Assembly: GCF_001884065.1 (NCBI RefSeq)
Contig: NZ_MACH01000080.1
Span: 41,756 to 105,755 of the forward strand
Reading direction: 5' to 3'
Length of the DNA stretch: 64,000 bases
Source: Bacillus proteolyticus
Lineage (GTDB): Bacteria; Bacillota; Bacilli; Bacillales; Bacillaceae_G
The stretch's first letter is position 1. Each line of letters opens with the position of its first letter. The position numbers and the translations under genes are program-made. The notes beneath the pieces are model-generated. The model did not search any database, was not told where the DNA came from, and was given only the letters and a program-made list of their open reading frames with translations. Below, piece by piece: positions 34,329 through 43,250 of this stretch.

Positions 34329-36560
34329 ATGAAAAAGCACCCGTTACATATGTTAGGAAAGCTTGTAGCAGGGAAGAATACGCAATGGATAACATTATCG
34401 GTATGGATTCTTATTACATTAGTACTTTCATTTACGTTACCACAAGTAAATAGTAAGAAAGAGCCGAATCCGAAAAATTTACCTGAAACAGCTATGTCAC
34501 AGCAAGCTGAAGCACTTATGAAAAAAGAATTTCCTAATAATGCAGGAAATCCGTTGTTAGTAGTATGGCATAGAGATGGTGGATTACAGTCAAAGGATTA
34601 TAAACTCATACAAGACGTTTATAAAGAATTAAAGGCCAGTCCTTTAAAAGAACAATCAACATTACCACCATTTGATACAATTCCAGAGCAAGTATTATCA
34701 AAAAGCGCATCAAAGGATGGTACATCATTTGTTACACCGGTATTCTTTAATAAATCTGCTGGAACGGATATATTAAAAGGTAATTTAGAAGAGTTACGAA
34801 AAATAGTGAATAGTAAAGTGGAAGAAGATCCATTCAAACAAAAGATAAGTGATTCTGGTTTACATGCTCGATTATCTGGACCTGTAGGTATTCAAACAGA
34901 TGCAGTTAGTTTATTTAGTCAAGCAGATGTGAAATTATTAGTTGCTACCGTATTACTCGTATTAGGTTTATTAATTTTATTGTATCGTTCACCAATTTTA
35001 GCAATTTTACCTTTACTTGTTGTGGGATTTGCATACGGTATTATTAGTCCTACACTTGGTTTTTTAGCCGATCACGGATGGATTAAAGTAGATGCCCAGG
35101 CGATATCAATCATGACAGTATTATTGTTTGGTGCTGGAACGGACTATTGTTTATTTTTAATTTCGAGATATAGAGAGTACTTGTTAGAAGAAGAAAGTAA
35201 ATATAAAGCGCTGCAACTTGCGATTAAAGCATCTGGCGGGGCAATTATAATGAGTGCCTTAACTGTTGTACTGGGATTAGGAACATTATTACTTGCTCAG
35301 TATGGTGCCTTTCATCGATTTGCAGTACCATTTAGTGTTGCTGTATTCATAATGGGGATTGCTGCTTTAACAATTCTTCCGGCATTTTTATTAATTTTCG
35401 GCAGAGTTGCATTCTTCCCGTTTATACCGAGAACAACTTTGATGAATGAAGAGTTTGCAAGAAGGAAAAAGAAAGTAGTAAAAGTCAAAAAATCAAAAGG
35501 CCTATTTAGTAAAAAACTTGGAGATATTGTAGTACGAAGACCGTGGACAATTATAATGTTAACCGTATTTGTATTAGGTGGATTAGCTTCATTCGTACCG
35601 CGCATTCAATACACTTATGACCTATTAGAATCATTTCCAAAAGATATGCCTTCACGTGAAGGGTTTACGTTGATTAGTGATCATTTTTCGGCTGGTGAAC
35701 TAGCACCTGTAAAAATTGTTGTTGATACGAAAGGAAAAGAGCTTCCTATTAAACAAGAAATTGAGAAATTTTCTTTTGTAAATACAGTGAAAGAGCCAAA
35801 AGAGGGAAAAGACAATAAACAAATACAAATGTATGAAGTTTCTTTAGCGGAAAATCCGTACTCTATTGAAGCGCTAGATCAAATCCCTAAATTGAAAAAT
35901 AGTGTAGAAAAAGTATTAAAAGATGCGGGGATTAATAATGTTGAAGATCAATTGTGGATTGGTGGAGAAACAGCGTCACTATATGACACAAAACAAATTA
36001 CGGAACGTGATGAAGCAGTTATTATTCCAGTAATGATCAGTATTATAGCTTTACTATTACTTGTCTACTTACGATCAATTGTAGCGATGATTTATTTAAT
36101 AGCAACAGTTGTTTTATCATTCTTCTCTGCATTAGGAGCAGGATGGATATTACTTCATTTTGGTATGGGAGCTCCAGCAATACAAGGTGCGATACCGTTA
36201 TACGCATTCGTATTTTTAGTTGCTTTAGGTGAAGATTATAATATCTTTATGGTTTCAGAAATATGGAAAAATAGAAAGAATCAAAGTCATGTAGAAGCTG
36301 TAAAAAATGGCGTAATGCAAACAGGAAGTGTCATTACATCAGCAGGTTTAATTTTAGCAGGGACTTTTGCAGTGTTAGGCACACTTCCAATTCAAGTTCT
36401 TGTCCAATTTGGTATTGTAACTGCAATTGGTGTATTACTAGATACATTTATTGTAAGACCATTACTTGTACCAGCAATCACAGTTGTTTTAGGCCGCTTT
36501 GCTTTTTGGCCAGGGAAACTTTCTAAAAAGAGAGAAGAAGTACAAAAATTGGATATATAA
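34329..36560 (+). CDS. MMPL-family RND transporter
   Basis: This 743-residue membrane exporter has two similar halves. Each has one helix, a large extracytoplasmic domain, and five helices containing the MMPL-type GTDYCLFLISRYREYL and GEDYNIFMVSEIW motifs with their proton-relay Asp/Glu. The basic linker at about residues 375-390 (RRKKKVVKVKKSKG) is cytoplasmic. Family members (YdfJ, YdgH) export lipids or hydrophobic drugs using the proton gradient. AAGGAAGGTGGG precedes ATG. Its expression is probably controlled by the divergent TetR. Confidence 0.87.
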   Translation: MKKHPLHMLGKLVAGKNTQWITLSVWILITLVLSFTLPQVNSKKEPNPKNLPETAMSQQAEALMKKEFPNNAGNPLLVVWHRDGGLQSKDYKLIQDVYKELKASPLKEQSTLPPFDTIPEQVLSKSASKDGTSFVTPVFFNKSAGTDILKGNLEELRKIVNSKVEEDPFKQKISDSGLHARLSGPVGIQTDAVSLFSQADVKLLVATVLLVLGLLILLYRSPILAILPLLVVGFAYGIISPTLGFLADHGWIKVDAQAISIMTVLLFGAGTDYCLFLISRYREYLLEEESKYKALQLAIKASGGAIIMSALTVVLGLGTLLLAQYGAFHRFAVPFSVAVFIMGIAALTILPAFLLIFGRVAFFPFIPRTTLMNEEFARRKKKVVKVKKSKGLFSKKLGDIVVRRPWTIIMLTVFVLGGLASFVPRIQYTYDLLESFPKDMPSREGFTLISDHFSAGELAPVKIVVDTKGKELPIKQEIEKFSFVNTVKEPKEGKDNKQIQMYEVSLAENPYSIEALDQIPKLKNSVEKVLKDAGINNVEDQLWIGGETASLYDTKQITERDEAVIIPVMISIIALLLLVYLRSIVAMIYLIATVVLSFFSALGAGWILLHFGMGAPAIQGAIPLYAFVFLVALGEDYNIFMVSEIWKNRKNQSHVEAVKNGVMQTGSVITSAGLILAGTFAVLGTLPIQVLVQFGIVTAIGVLLDTFIVRPLLVPAITVVLGRFAFWPGKLSKKREEVQKLDI

Positions 36561-36562
36561 TA

Positions 36563-36598
36563 GAGAAGAGCCAAGGATATTTTCCTTGGCTCTTTTCT
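36563..36598 (+). terminator. Terminator of the MMPL gene
   Basis: AGAAGAGCCAAGG pairs with CCTTGGCTCTTTTCT around ATATTTT; it could serve both convergent genes. Confidence 0.85.
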
Positions 36599-36608
36599 AT
36601 GTAGTTCA

Positions 36609-36794
36609 TTAATTTTTTGAAGTCAAATCATCAGTTACAACGTGATCAGCATCTTCAATGGTTGTTTCGGGCATTCCATATAAGCCGTTCATTGCTTGTT
36701 CTTCGATATTAAGATTTGCAGTATTATTATTATTTTGGATAGAGGTAGTGTTTTCGATAACATTTTCTTTTTTATTTACACTTTTGTCATTCAT
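36609..36794 (-). CDS. Small acidic hypothetical protein
   Basis: The 61-residue protein is rich in Asn, Asp and Glu (NVIENTTSIQNNNNTANLN), with a C-terminal EEQAMNGLYGMPETTIEDAD. The sizes and composition recall small Bacillus proteins such as the DUF4025/YozQ group, but I cannot confirm it. GGAGG lies eight bases before the ATG at 36794; an upstream TTG overlaps that site. A bcr1 repeat is inserted 27 bases upstream of its start. Confidence 0.6.
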   Translation of the reverse strand: MNDKSVNKKENVIENTTSIQNNNNTANLNIEEQAMNGLYGMPETTIEDADHVVTDDLTSKN

Positions 36795-36820
36795 GTTTGA
36801 ATCCTCCAAACGTCATTTGA

Positions 36821-36966
36821 TTTATCCCGCATTAACGGGCAGTAAGACCTCCACCTCAAAATTCGGCGAAAACAAAGAAGATCAACTGCCCGTAAAAGCC
36901 CGATTGGTTCAACTAATAATCAGTGGGGGATGAAGTGCCCCTCCACTGATTAAAGTTTCACTTTAT
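36821..36966 (+). repeat. bcr1-type repeat, copy 1
   Basis: The 146-bp element begins TTTATCCCGC and ends TTTCACTTTAT, giving TTTAT at both ends as is known for the mobile bcr1 repeats of the B. cereus group. Internal inverted parts (ACGGGCAGTAA/ACTGCCCGTAAA and CAGTGGGGG/CCCCTCCACTG) would fold in RNA. It is shorter and more diverged than the two copies near 63.1-63.5 kb. Confidence 0.85.
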
Positions 36967-37074
36967 TAATAGTATGTGGATGGATTTCAAGAAACATGTG
37001 AATGGATTTTTGCAAATGTTATATAATTAAATAAAAACTTGAGTATAAATTTAAACTATAAGGAGTGAGCAAGT

Positions 37075-37104
37075 GTGGTGAAAACAAGAAAGTTAGCCTT
37101 CTAA
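37075..37104 (+). CDS. cat leader peptide
   Basis: After TAAGGAGTGAG, GTG 37075 starts a nine-codon frame VVKTRKLAF and TAA. The VKT start resembles the leader peptides of inducible cat genes, where a ribosome stalled by chloramphenicol opens the downstream hairpin. It overlaps the left arm of that hairpin. Confidence 0.75.
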   Translation: MVKTRKLAF

Positions 37105-37131
37105 AATAAAAATGAAATTTTAGGAGGCTAA
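37093..37131 (+). promoter_or_regulatory. Translation-attenuation hairpin hiding the cat ribosome site
   Basis: TTAGCCTTCTAAAAT (37093-37107) pairs with ATTTTAGGAGGCTAA (37117-37131) over all 15 positions, one as G-U. The right arm includes the AGGAGG ribosome site of cat. In the absence of drug the site should be masked; a ribosome stalled on the leader codons would free it. Confidence 0.85.
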
Positions 37132-37135
37132 TGAA

Positions 37136-37786
37136 ATGAAGTTTCATGTAATTGACAGAGCAAATTGGAATAGAGAGCAGTATTTTGAACATTATTTAAA
37201 ATTAAAGTGTTCGTTTAGTATGACAGCGAATGTTGATATTACGATGATGCTAGAGGAAATACATCAAAAGGAAATTAAATTTTATCCGACTTTTATTTAT
37301 GTAATTTCTAAAGTGATAAATAAACATACAGAATTTCGAACATGTTTTAATGATGAAGGAGTTTTAGGGTATTGGGAGGAAATGATACCTAGTTATACAA
37401 TCTTTCATAAAGATGATAAATCTTTTTCAAGTATATGGACGGATTATTCTAGCGATTTTCACATTTTCTATAAAAACTATGAAGAGGATATGAGATGTTA
37501 TGCTAATGTTCATGGTTTCTTCACGAAAGAAAATATTCCGCCAAATGTTTTTCCGATTTCTGGTATACCTTGGACTAGTTTTACAGGATTTAATTTAAAT
37601 ATTAATAATGATGGTGATTTTTTATTACCAATTATTACTTGTGGGAAATATTTCAATGATGGAAGCAGGGTTATGCTACCTGTTTCATTGCAAGTACATC
37701 ATGCGGCTTGTGATGGATATCATGCGAGTCAATTTATAGAGGATTTACAGGAGCTAGCTAATACTTGTAACGAATGGCTTAAGTAA
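37136..37786 (+). CDS. cat: Chloramphenicol O-acetyltransferase (type A)
   Basis: The enzyme transfers acetyl from acetyl-CoA to chloramphenicol. The catalytic motif VHHAACDGYH, with its base histidine, is at residues about 188-197. The N-terminal REQYFEHYLK and the FPISGIPWTSFTGF segment are typical of the classic trimeric CAT fold. The 216 residues match. Its ribosome site is sequestered in the upstream hairpin, so expression should be drug-inducible at translation. A strong terminator follows. The gene stands alone beside a bcr1 repeat, with no plasmid or transposon genes nearby. Confidence 0.92.
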   Translation: MKFHVIDRANWNREQYFEHYLKLKCSFSMTANVDITMMLEEIHQKEIKFYPTFIYVISKVINKHTEFRTCFNDEGVLGYWEEMIPSYTIFHKDDKSFSSIWTDYSSDFHIFYKNYEEDMRCYANVHGFFTKENIPPNVFPISGIPWTSFTGFNLNINNDGDFLLPIITCGKYFNDGSRVMLPVSLQVHHAACDGYHASQFIEDLQELANTCNEWLK

Positions 37787-37834
37787 TATCTAATTATTAA
37801 TTATATAAAATTGAAAATGAATAAGCGTTAAAAT

Positions 37835-37880
37835 AAAAAGAAGAGAACATACGTATATTACATGTTCTCTTCTTTTTATT
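37835..37880 (+). terminator. Terminator of cat
   Basis: AAAAAGAAGAGAACAT pairs with ATGTTCTCTTCTTTTT around an 11-base loop. Confidence 0.9.
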
Positions 37881-38010
37881 CATTCATACTAGGTAATGGT
37901 GGAAAATATAGGTTGATTTGTAGTTTAATAGTAAAGAGAGTGATTGGTTTTAATTTTCTTTATTTTATAATTATTTAAGGGTTCAAATGTTTTAATAGGG
38001 GGAAGGTAAA

Positions 38011-38535
38011 GTGAAATTCATACGTATTGAAAAAGATGAAAACCTAATTAATAATATGGCAAAATTGTATTGTAAAGCATTTGAGAAAACAAATTTTACT
38101 GAAATGATTGAGAGAATGAAAAGACATATAAAATATGTAGATTTTAAAGGTATAGTAGCAATAAATGATGAAAATGAAGTAGTTGGTTTTACTTATGGTT
38201 ATCGCTCAATGGGGGGACAGTACTATAATCAATTAATGAGAGAAGCATTACATCTGGAGCAAGTAGATCAGTGGCTGCAAGATTGTTTTGAATTTGTAGA
38301 GTTAGCGGTTCACCCACAATATCAAAATGAAGGTCTTGGAATGAAATTACATAATGAATTATTAGAAGGGATTTCAAATAGAACGAGTATTTTAACAACA
38401 CAAATAAACAATGAAAAAGCGCGTTCTTTATATAAAAGATTGGATTGGGTGGATGTATTAGAGCCATTTCACCCAAGTGAAAGTGATGTTCCATATGTAA
38501 TAATGGGAAAAATATTAAAGACAAAAGTAAATTAA
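38011..38535 (+). CDS. GNAT N-acetyltransferase
   Basis: The 174 residues form one GNAT domain with the acetyl-CoA signature VHPQYQNEGLGMKLHNELLE and a C-terminal NEKARSLYKRLDWV. GTG 38011 follows GGGGGAAGG. Acceptor unknown. Another acetyltransferase gene starts 54 bases later with its own AAGGGG site, so the two may be cotranscribed. Confidence 0.82.
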   Translation: MKFIRIEKDENLINNMAKLYCKAFEKTNFTEMIERMKRHIKYVDFKGIVAINDENEVVGFTYGYRSMGGQYYNQLMREALHLEQVDQWLQDCFEFVELAVHPQYQNEGLGMKLHNELLEGISNRTSILTTQINNEKARSLYKRLDWVDVLEPFHPSESDVPYVIMGKILKTKVN

Positions 38536-38589
38536 TAACTATATCGTTCACACAAGTAATCGGATTATAACAATGAAGGGGAAAACAAA

Positions 38590-39516
38590 ATGACAATAAT
38601 TTCTATAGAAAAAGCTACAATTTTAGATGCTGAAAAGTTAACAGAAATAATGAAAAGAACATTTGATGAAGAAGCGAAGCGATGGTTATACGGCCAAAAT
38701 GATGTAATTGATTATAACATCCAACCACCAGGCTATTCTTCAATTGAAATGATGAAATATTCAATCGAAGAATTGGATTCTTACAAAGTGATAATGGATG
38801 AAAAAATAATTGGGGGAATTATAGTTACGATTTCTGGTAAGTCGTACGGTCGAATTGATCGTATTTTTGTAGAGCCTGTTTATCAAGGAAAAGGAATTGG
38901 ATCATATGTTATTAAATTAATAGAAGAGGAATATCCGAACATAAGGATTTGGGATCTCGAAACATCTAGTAGACAAATTAATAATCATCATTTTTATAAA
39001 AAAATGGGCTATGAAATAATGTTTAAATCTGAAGATGAGTATTGCTATGTAAAAAGAAAAAATGTAGATGCAGTTGGAGAGAACCTAATTAAAAATAAAG
39101 ATATGAAAAATGGTCAATACGAAAACTGTAATTTGGTTAATACAGAATATTATCAAGTAAATTTAAAAAATAGTGCATTTGTTGGTAGTAATATAATGCA
39201 TATGAATATGAGTAATTGTAATGTAAGTCAATCAAAGTTTAGAAATATAAATTTTAGAAGGTCCTCATATGCAGATTTAAATCTTTCTAGTAGTAAATTT
39301 AATTGGGTGACATTAGGTGGAGTGCAATTCCAAAATACAAGTCTTGGAGATGAGAAGGAACCTATTTCATTTGAAAACTGTGATTTGGAAGGTAGTACAA
39401 TACATAATAGTAACCTGAAAAATATTGAAATAGTAAATTGTGATATAACTGGTATGAAAATAAATGGTATCCCAATAGAAAATTTGCTTGAGTTATATAA
39501 TAAGGTGAAAATTTAA
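38590..39516 (+). CDS. GNAT acetyltransferase fused to pentapeptide repeats
   Basis: Residues 1-155 form a GNAT domain with the acetyl-CoA loop VEPVYQGKGIGSYVIKLIEE and the end HHFYKKMGYEIMF. Residues about 165-300 are pentapeptide repeats of the A(D/N)LxX type (NCNLVNTEYYQVNLKNSAF, MNMSNCNVSQSKFRNINFRR, FENCDLEGSTIHNSNLKN), which fold into a right-handed quadrilateral beta-helix. The stand-alone repeat proteins Qnr/MfpA mimic DNA and protect gyrase. Here the repeats may position a substrate or partner for acetylation. An AAGGGGA site precedes ATG. The fusion is in a single intact frame of 308 residues. Confidence 0.8.
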   Translation: MTIISIEKATILDAEKLTEIMKRTFDEEAKRWLYGQNDVIDYNIQPPGYSSIEMMKYSIEELDSYKVIMDEKIIGGIIVTISGKSYGRIDRIFVEPVYQGKGIGSYVIKLIEEEYPNIRIWDLETSSRQINNHHFYKKMGYEIMFKSEDEYCYVKRKNVDAVGENLIKNKDMKNGQYENCNLVNTEYYQVNLKNSAFVGSNIMHMNMSNCNVSQSKFRNINFRRSSYADLNLSSSKFNWVTLGGVQFQNTSLGDEKEPISFENCDLEGSTIHNSNLKNIEIVNCDITGMKINGIPIENLLELYNKVKI

Positions 39517-39670
39517 AGCGTATCGGTTGTTAGGATAAGATGTTTGGAAAATAAGTGTTATACCGAAATAGCTGTGTAAAAATAACATAAAGAAATACAG
39601 GTGAGAAAGGATTTAATGTAGGGTTCTAGAATGAGATAATATATTGGTATTTATATGGAGGGGGACGAAT

Positions 39671-40180
39671 ATGGGAATCAATATACGAGCAGTAGAAATA
39701 CAAGATGCTAGAGCAATTCATCGTATATGTATACAGGATGAGGTTTTACCTTATATGGTTTTCTTACCTAGTATGCGTGTAGACGCTATGGAAAATAGAA
39801 TTCGAAACTTAGCACCAAATCAATTTGAATATGTTGCAGAGTATGACGGGGAAGTAGTAGGTTTTATTGGCTTAACACAAAGTCCCGGACGAAGATCTCA
39901 TTCAGGCGATTTATTTATTGGGGTAGACAGTGAATATCATAATAAAGGTATTGGCAAAGCACTTCTTACAAAAATGCTTAATTTAGCTGATAATTGGTTA
40001 ATGTTAGAGAGAGTAGAACTTGGTGTTTTAGAAACGAATCCGAAAGCAAAAGATCTATATGAAAAATTCGGATTTGTAGTAGAAGGGGTAAAGGTAGGGA
40101 ATTTGAAGGCTCACGGAAAGTTTATAAATGAAATTATGATGAGTCGTTTTAGACCTGATGGTTTAATTGTACATAATTAA
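39671..40180 (+). CDS. GNAT N-acetyltransferase (RimI/YhhY-like)
   Basis: The 169-residue single-domain enzyme has the signature VDSEYHNKGIGKALLTKMLNL and the RimJ/YhhY-type GVLETNPKAKDLYEKFGFVVEG followed by HGKFINEIMMSR. These are typical of amino-acid or phosphinothricin-type acetyltransferases. ATG 39671 is nine bases after GGAGGGGGA; nine upstream codons are rejected. A terminator follows. Confidence 0.83.
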   Translation: MGINIRAVEIQDARAIHRICIQDEVLPYMVFLPSMRVDAMENRIRNLAPNQFEYVAEYDGEVVGFIGLTQSPGRRSHSGDLFIGVDSEYHNKGIGKALLTKMLNLADNWLMLERVELGVLETNPKAKDLYEKFGFVVEGVKVGNLKAHGKFINEIMMSRFRPDGLIVHN

Positions 40181-40187
40181 TATGTAA

Positions 40188-40218
40188 AAGCATGACAAAT
40201 CAATGTCATGCTTTTTTA
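40188..40218. terminator. Terminator between convergent genes
   Basis: AAGCATGACA pairs exactly with TGTCATGCTT around AATCAA, followed by TTTT. Confidence 0.9.
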
Positions 40219-40222
40219 ATTG

Positions 40223-41110
40223 TTATTTGCGATTCGGTAGTTTCGGTTGTAATAAAAATAATGTTAATCCAATGAAAATAATTGAAATTCCTAGTGCTTG
40301 TTGTAAAGTAATGCTTTCACTCAAAATAAAATAGGCTAGAATACAAGTTCCAATTGTTTCTCCTAAAATACTCATCGAGATAACAGTAGCACTCATCCAT
40401 TTTAATAACCAATTAAAAATTGTTTGCCCTAAAATCGTTGCAACAAACGCTAAGCCAATAAAACACAACCAAGTTTGCGTAGAGTAATAGATGAAAGATT
40501 GTTGCTGCATATAAGCAAATATACCGAGAAAGCATGCACTACTTCCATAACTAATTACCGAATATGGTATAAGAGATAAATCTTTACGAATGTGTTGACT
40601 AATGAAAAAGTAAGCTGTAATAATTCCGGCCGCCATAAATGCTAAAATATCTCCGTATAAAGCGTCGCCACTAATTTGGAAATCTTGCCAACCAATGACG
40701 ATACTTCCTGAAATGGCAATGAGGCAACCGATAACCGCTCCTTTCGTAAATCTCTCTTTAAATAAAAAGTAACCACCAATCATTGAAAATAAAGGTTGTA
40801 ACGTTACGATAACTGTAGAACTTGCTACGGAAGTATATTGTAAGGATTCAAACCATAGTACATAATGTGCAGCTAAAAATAGCCCGGATAGAAATCCGAA
40901 TCCCCATTGTTTTTTCGATAATGTTTTTAGTTCGTTTCGATTCCTTTTATTAAATAGTAATAACGGTAACAGAATTACTGTAGCAAATAATAATCGATAA
41001 AAAGCAATGATTGCCGCAGGAGCATCTGCCAATTTCACAAAAATTGCTGAAGTTGATAAGGCGAATACACCGAAAAATAAGATGAAATATGAAAGAATAG
41101 GTGATTTCAA
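40223..41110 (-). CDS. EamA/DMT-family transporter
   Basis: The 295-residue membrane protein has ten helices in two EamA repeats (FALSTSAIFVKLADAPAAIIAFYR in the first; the second includes ILGQTIFNWLLKWMSATVIS and a final helix IIFIGLTLFLLQP). Such proteins export amino acids or other metabolites. It is divergent from a XRE-cupin regulator 171 bases away that probably controls it. A GGAGGGACA site precedes ATG. Confidence 0.83.
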   Translation of the reverse strand: MKSPILSYFILFFGVFALSTSAIFVKLADAPAAIIAFYRLLFATVILLPLLLFNKRNRNELKTLSKKQWGFGFLSGLFLAAHYVLWFESLQYTSVASSTVIVTLQPLFSMIGGYFLFKERFTKGAVIGCLIAISGSIVIGWQDFQISGDALYGDILAFMAAGIITAYFFISQHIRKDLSLIPYSVISYGSSACFLGIFAYMQQQSFIYYSTQTWLCFIGLAFVATILGQTIFNWLLKWMSATVISMSILGETIGTCILAYFILSESITLQQALGISIIFIGLTLFLLQPKLPNRK

Positions 41111-41281
41111 AGTCTGTCCCTCCGATAGAATGTTTATTATAATAAACTTAATACGATATAATGTACAAAGGTAAGTATATAAGACCCTGAGACGATAGGA
41201 AAGGATTAGTTGCCTTTGTTTAGTATGTCAGCACAAAGGCAACGAAACATGCAATATGATGGACGAAAGGAAGTTTTTACT

Positions 41282-41842
41282 ATGATACATGATAGACTCG
41301 GACAAACTGTATTAAGTTATCGTAAGAAAAATAATATGACAATACGTGAATTTGCTGATTATGCAGGGATTAGTACTTCACTAATTAGTCAAATTGAACG
41401 AGGATATGCGAACCCTTCTTTAAGTGTATTGGAATTAATTGCGAAAGCATTAAATGTACCGCTATTTACACTTTTTATTAATGAGATTGATACAGATTCA
41501 CTCATTTCTAAGAAAAAAGATCGAAAAAAAGTATATCGGGAAAATAATGATCACATTGTATATGATGTATTAACACCTGATTTTATGAAAGCACGTATTG
41601 AAATGTTGATGATGGATTTAAATAAAAAAGCAAACACAACGGAAAGTCACTACTCACATGAAGATAAGGAAGAGATTGCGGTTATCATGAAAGGGGAAGT
41701 GTATGTGGAATTAGAAGGAAAAGAATATTTTTTAGAAGAAGGTGATGTTGTGCGTATCCCGCCAAACGTGAAGCATCGATTTTTGAATAAAAGTGATGAA
41801 TCGAATCACATTTTATTTGTATTAACGCCATCTTTAGGATGA
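41282..41842 (+). CDS. XRE-family regulator with C-terminal cupin domain
   Basis: The helix-turn-helix occupies residues 10-65 (MTIREFADYAGISTSLISQIERGYANPSLSV in consecutive parts), and the cupin barrel covers about 105-185 (SHYSHEDKEEIAVIMKGEVYV, EGDVVRIPPNVKHRF). This architecture (PuuR-like) senses small ligands such as polyamines or amino acids. ATG 41282 is seven bases after GAAAGGAAG, so the 24 upstream codons of the frame are dropped. The divergent EamA transporter is the likely target. Confidence 0.85.
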   Translation: MIHDRLGQTVLSYRKKNNMTIREFADYAGISTSLISQIERGYANPSLSVLELIAKALNVPLFTLFINEIDTDSLISKKKDRKKVYRENNDHIVYDVLTPDFMKARIEMLMMDLNKKANTTESHYSHEDKEEIAVIMKGEVYVELEGKEYFLEEGDVVRIPPNVKHRFLNKSDESNHILFVLTPSLG

Positions 41843-41875
41843 GTATAAAGTGAGTTTTATAATGGGGGATAGAAA

Positions 41876-42823
41876 ATGGAAGGTAAAAGTGTTTTAAAAG
41901 GCGGCCTTTCAATTATTTCTCAATGCAAAAAACAAACAAATGATATTTGGCATGCACATTACGGGGGAGCTGCAATTGCTAGTTATTTTTTCATGAAAGA
42001 TAATAATATTGAAGAAGAGATAGCTCGTAATATGCATTCTCATACAAAAATGATGCTGAACAAGCAAAAATAAGATGAAATCATCGATGGTAAAGAAGAA
42101 ATTGATTTTCAAAGTGCCGAAAAAATGATAATAAAATCATTGGAAAATACAATTGATGAACTTCATTGGGTGGGGCATAACGTTATTTATGCGGCATTAA
42201 GTTTATTAGCTATGAAAGAGCTACAAAAATGGGGCGATAATCAAGCAATAGAAGGGATAACTGACCTTATATTATCATTTCAAAAAACAATTCCCGGTAG
42301 ATCGTGGATTGGTTTTACGACGAAAGAAGTTAAAAAATTAAGTATATATGACGAGATACAAAGTGAATTAAGAAATCCAAAACAATTATCTAAGTTTATT
42401 TTAAATGAACTATCGGAGTTTAAGATTATTTATAGAGCAGAATCACATCATGATTTAATTGGCCATATGCTTACTTTTTCCCACGCAATTAATATAATGT
42501 ATGATTTAGGATATAAATATATATTTCAAAGAGGAATACGTCCACTTTTAAAACTAGTATACGTACTGCGTGCTAGTAAAAAACTTATGCTGAATACTGA
42601 AATAAATCTACATTCTCCTATAGATCATTTACCTTTAATTGAATCTAAACGTGCTCACGTATTACCAACTGAAAATCAATTTTGGCTAAAAGACTATAGT
42701 GAATTTGATTGGGATTTTGGACATGTTTTCAAATTCTCATATAGTTATTTTGATCATATAAAGAGAGCTCCGGAATATAAAGATATAACCTTAGAACAAT
42801 TCCGATTTGTTATTAATACGTAA
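41876..42823 (+). pseudogene. Unrecognised His-rich helical protein, interrupted by a nonsense codon
   Basis: ATG 41876 opens a frame that meets TAA at 42071-42073 and then continues in the same frame to a TAA at 42821, for 315 codons in all. Motifs on both sides belong together: IWHAHYGGAAIASYFF, LHWVGHNVIYAALSLLAM and SHHDLIGHMLTFSHAINIM. The regularly spaced His pairs on helices suggest a metal-dependent or oxidase-like helical fold (distantly like questin oxidase), but the family is not recognised. A GGGGGAT site precedes the start. The lesion is a single stop, likely from CAA or GAA. Confidence 0.6.
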
Positions 42824-42988
42824 TGAAGTCAATGATCTGTATAAAGGGGCAAAATTTAAAATTTCTTTGTTGATTGTATATTATTTTTATATTTGTAAGG
42901 TTTTACATGCGTATTTTACTTTTACTTATTATGTAAGTAGGCTATACTAAAATACATATATTTTGAAATTGGAGCGAATAAAGACGAC

Positions 42989-43138
42989 ATGGAATTAGTA
43001 AAGTTAGAAAAAGTAATTGAATTGAAAAAAGAAGAATTATTGAATCTAGTCTCAAATTATGGACTTCAACATGAAAAAGTAATAGAGCTCAGCCAAGAAA
43101 TTGACAAATTAATAAACTGGTTTATGTTTTTAAAATAG
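42989..43138 (+). CDS. Spo0E-like aspartyl-phosphate phosphatase
   Basis: The 49-residue protein is two short helices with the signature LSQEIDKLINWF (SQELD-type motif). Spo0E-family phosphatases dephosphorylate Spo0A-P and delay sporulation; the B. cereus group has many copies. The start ATG 42989 has only a distant GGAGCG, so translation may be weak. It stands alone between the His-rich pseudogene and an alpha/beta hydrolase. Confidence 0.75.
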   Translation: MELVKLEKVIELKKEELLNLVSNYGLQHEKVIELSQEIDKLINWFMFLK

Positions 43139-43250
43139 AAAGAACTATGACGTGGTTTGAATATGTTATAGTTCTTTGTTATTTAGTAATAGAAATGTAC
43201 TCGATATACAATCAATAAACAGAATATTCATTATAATCGGAGGGGAATAA

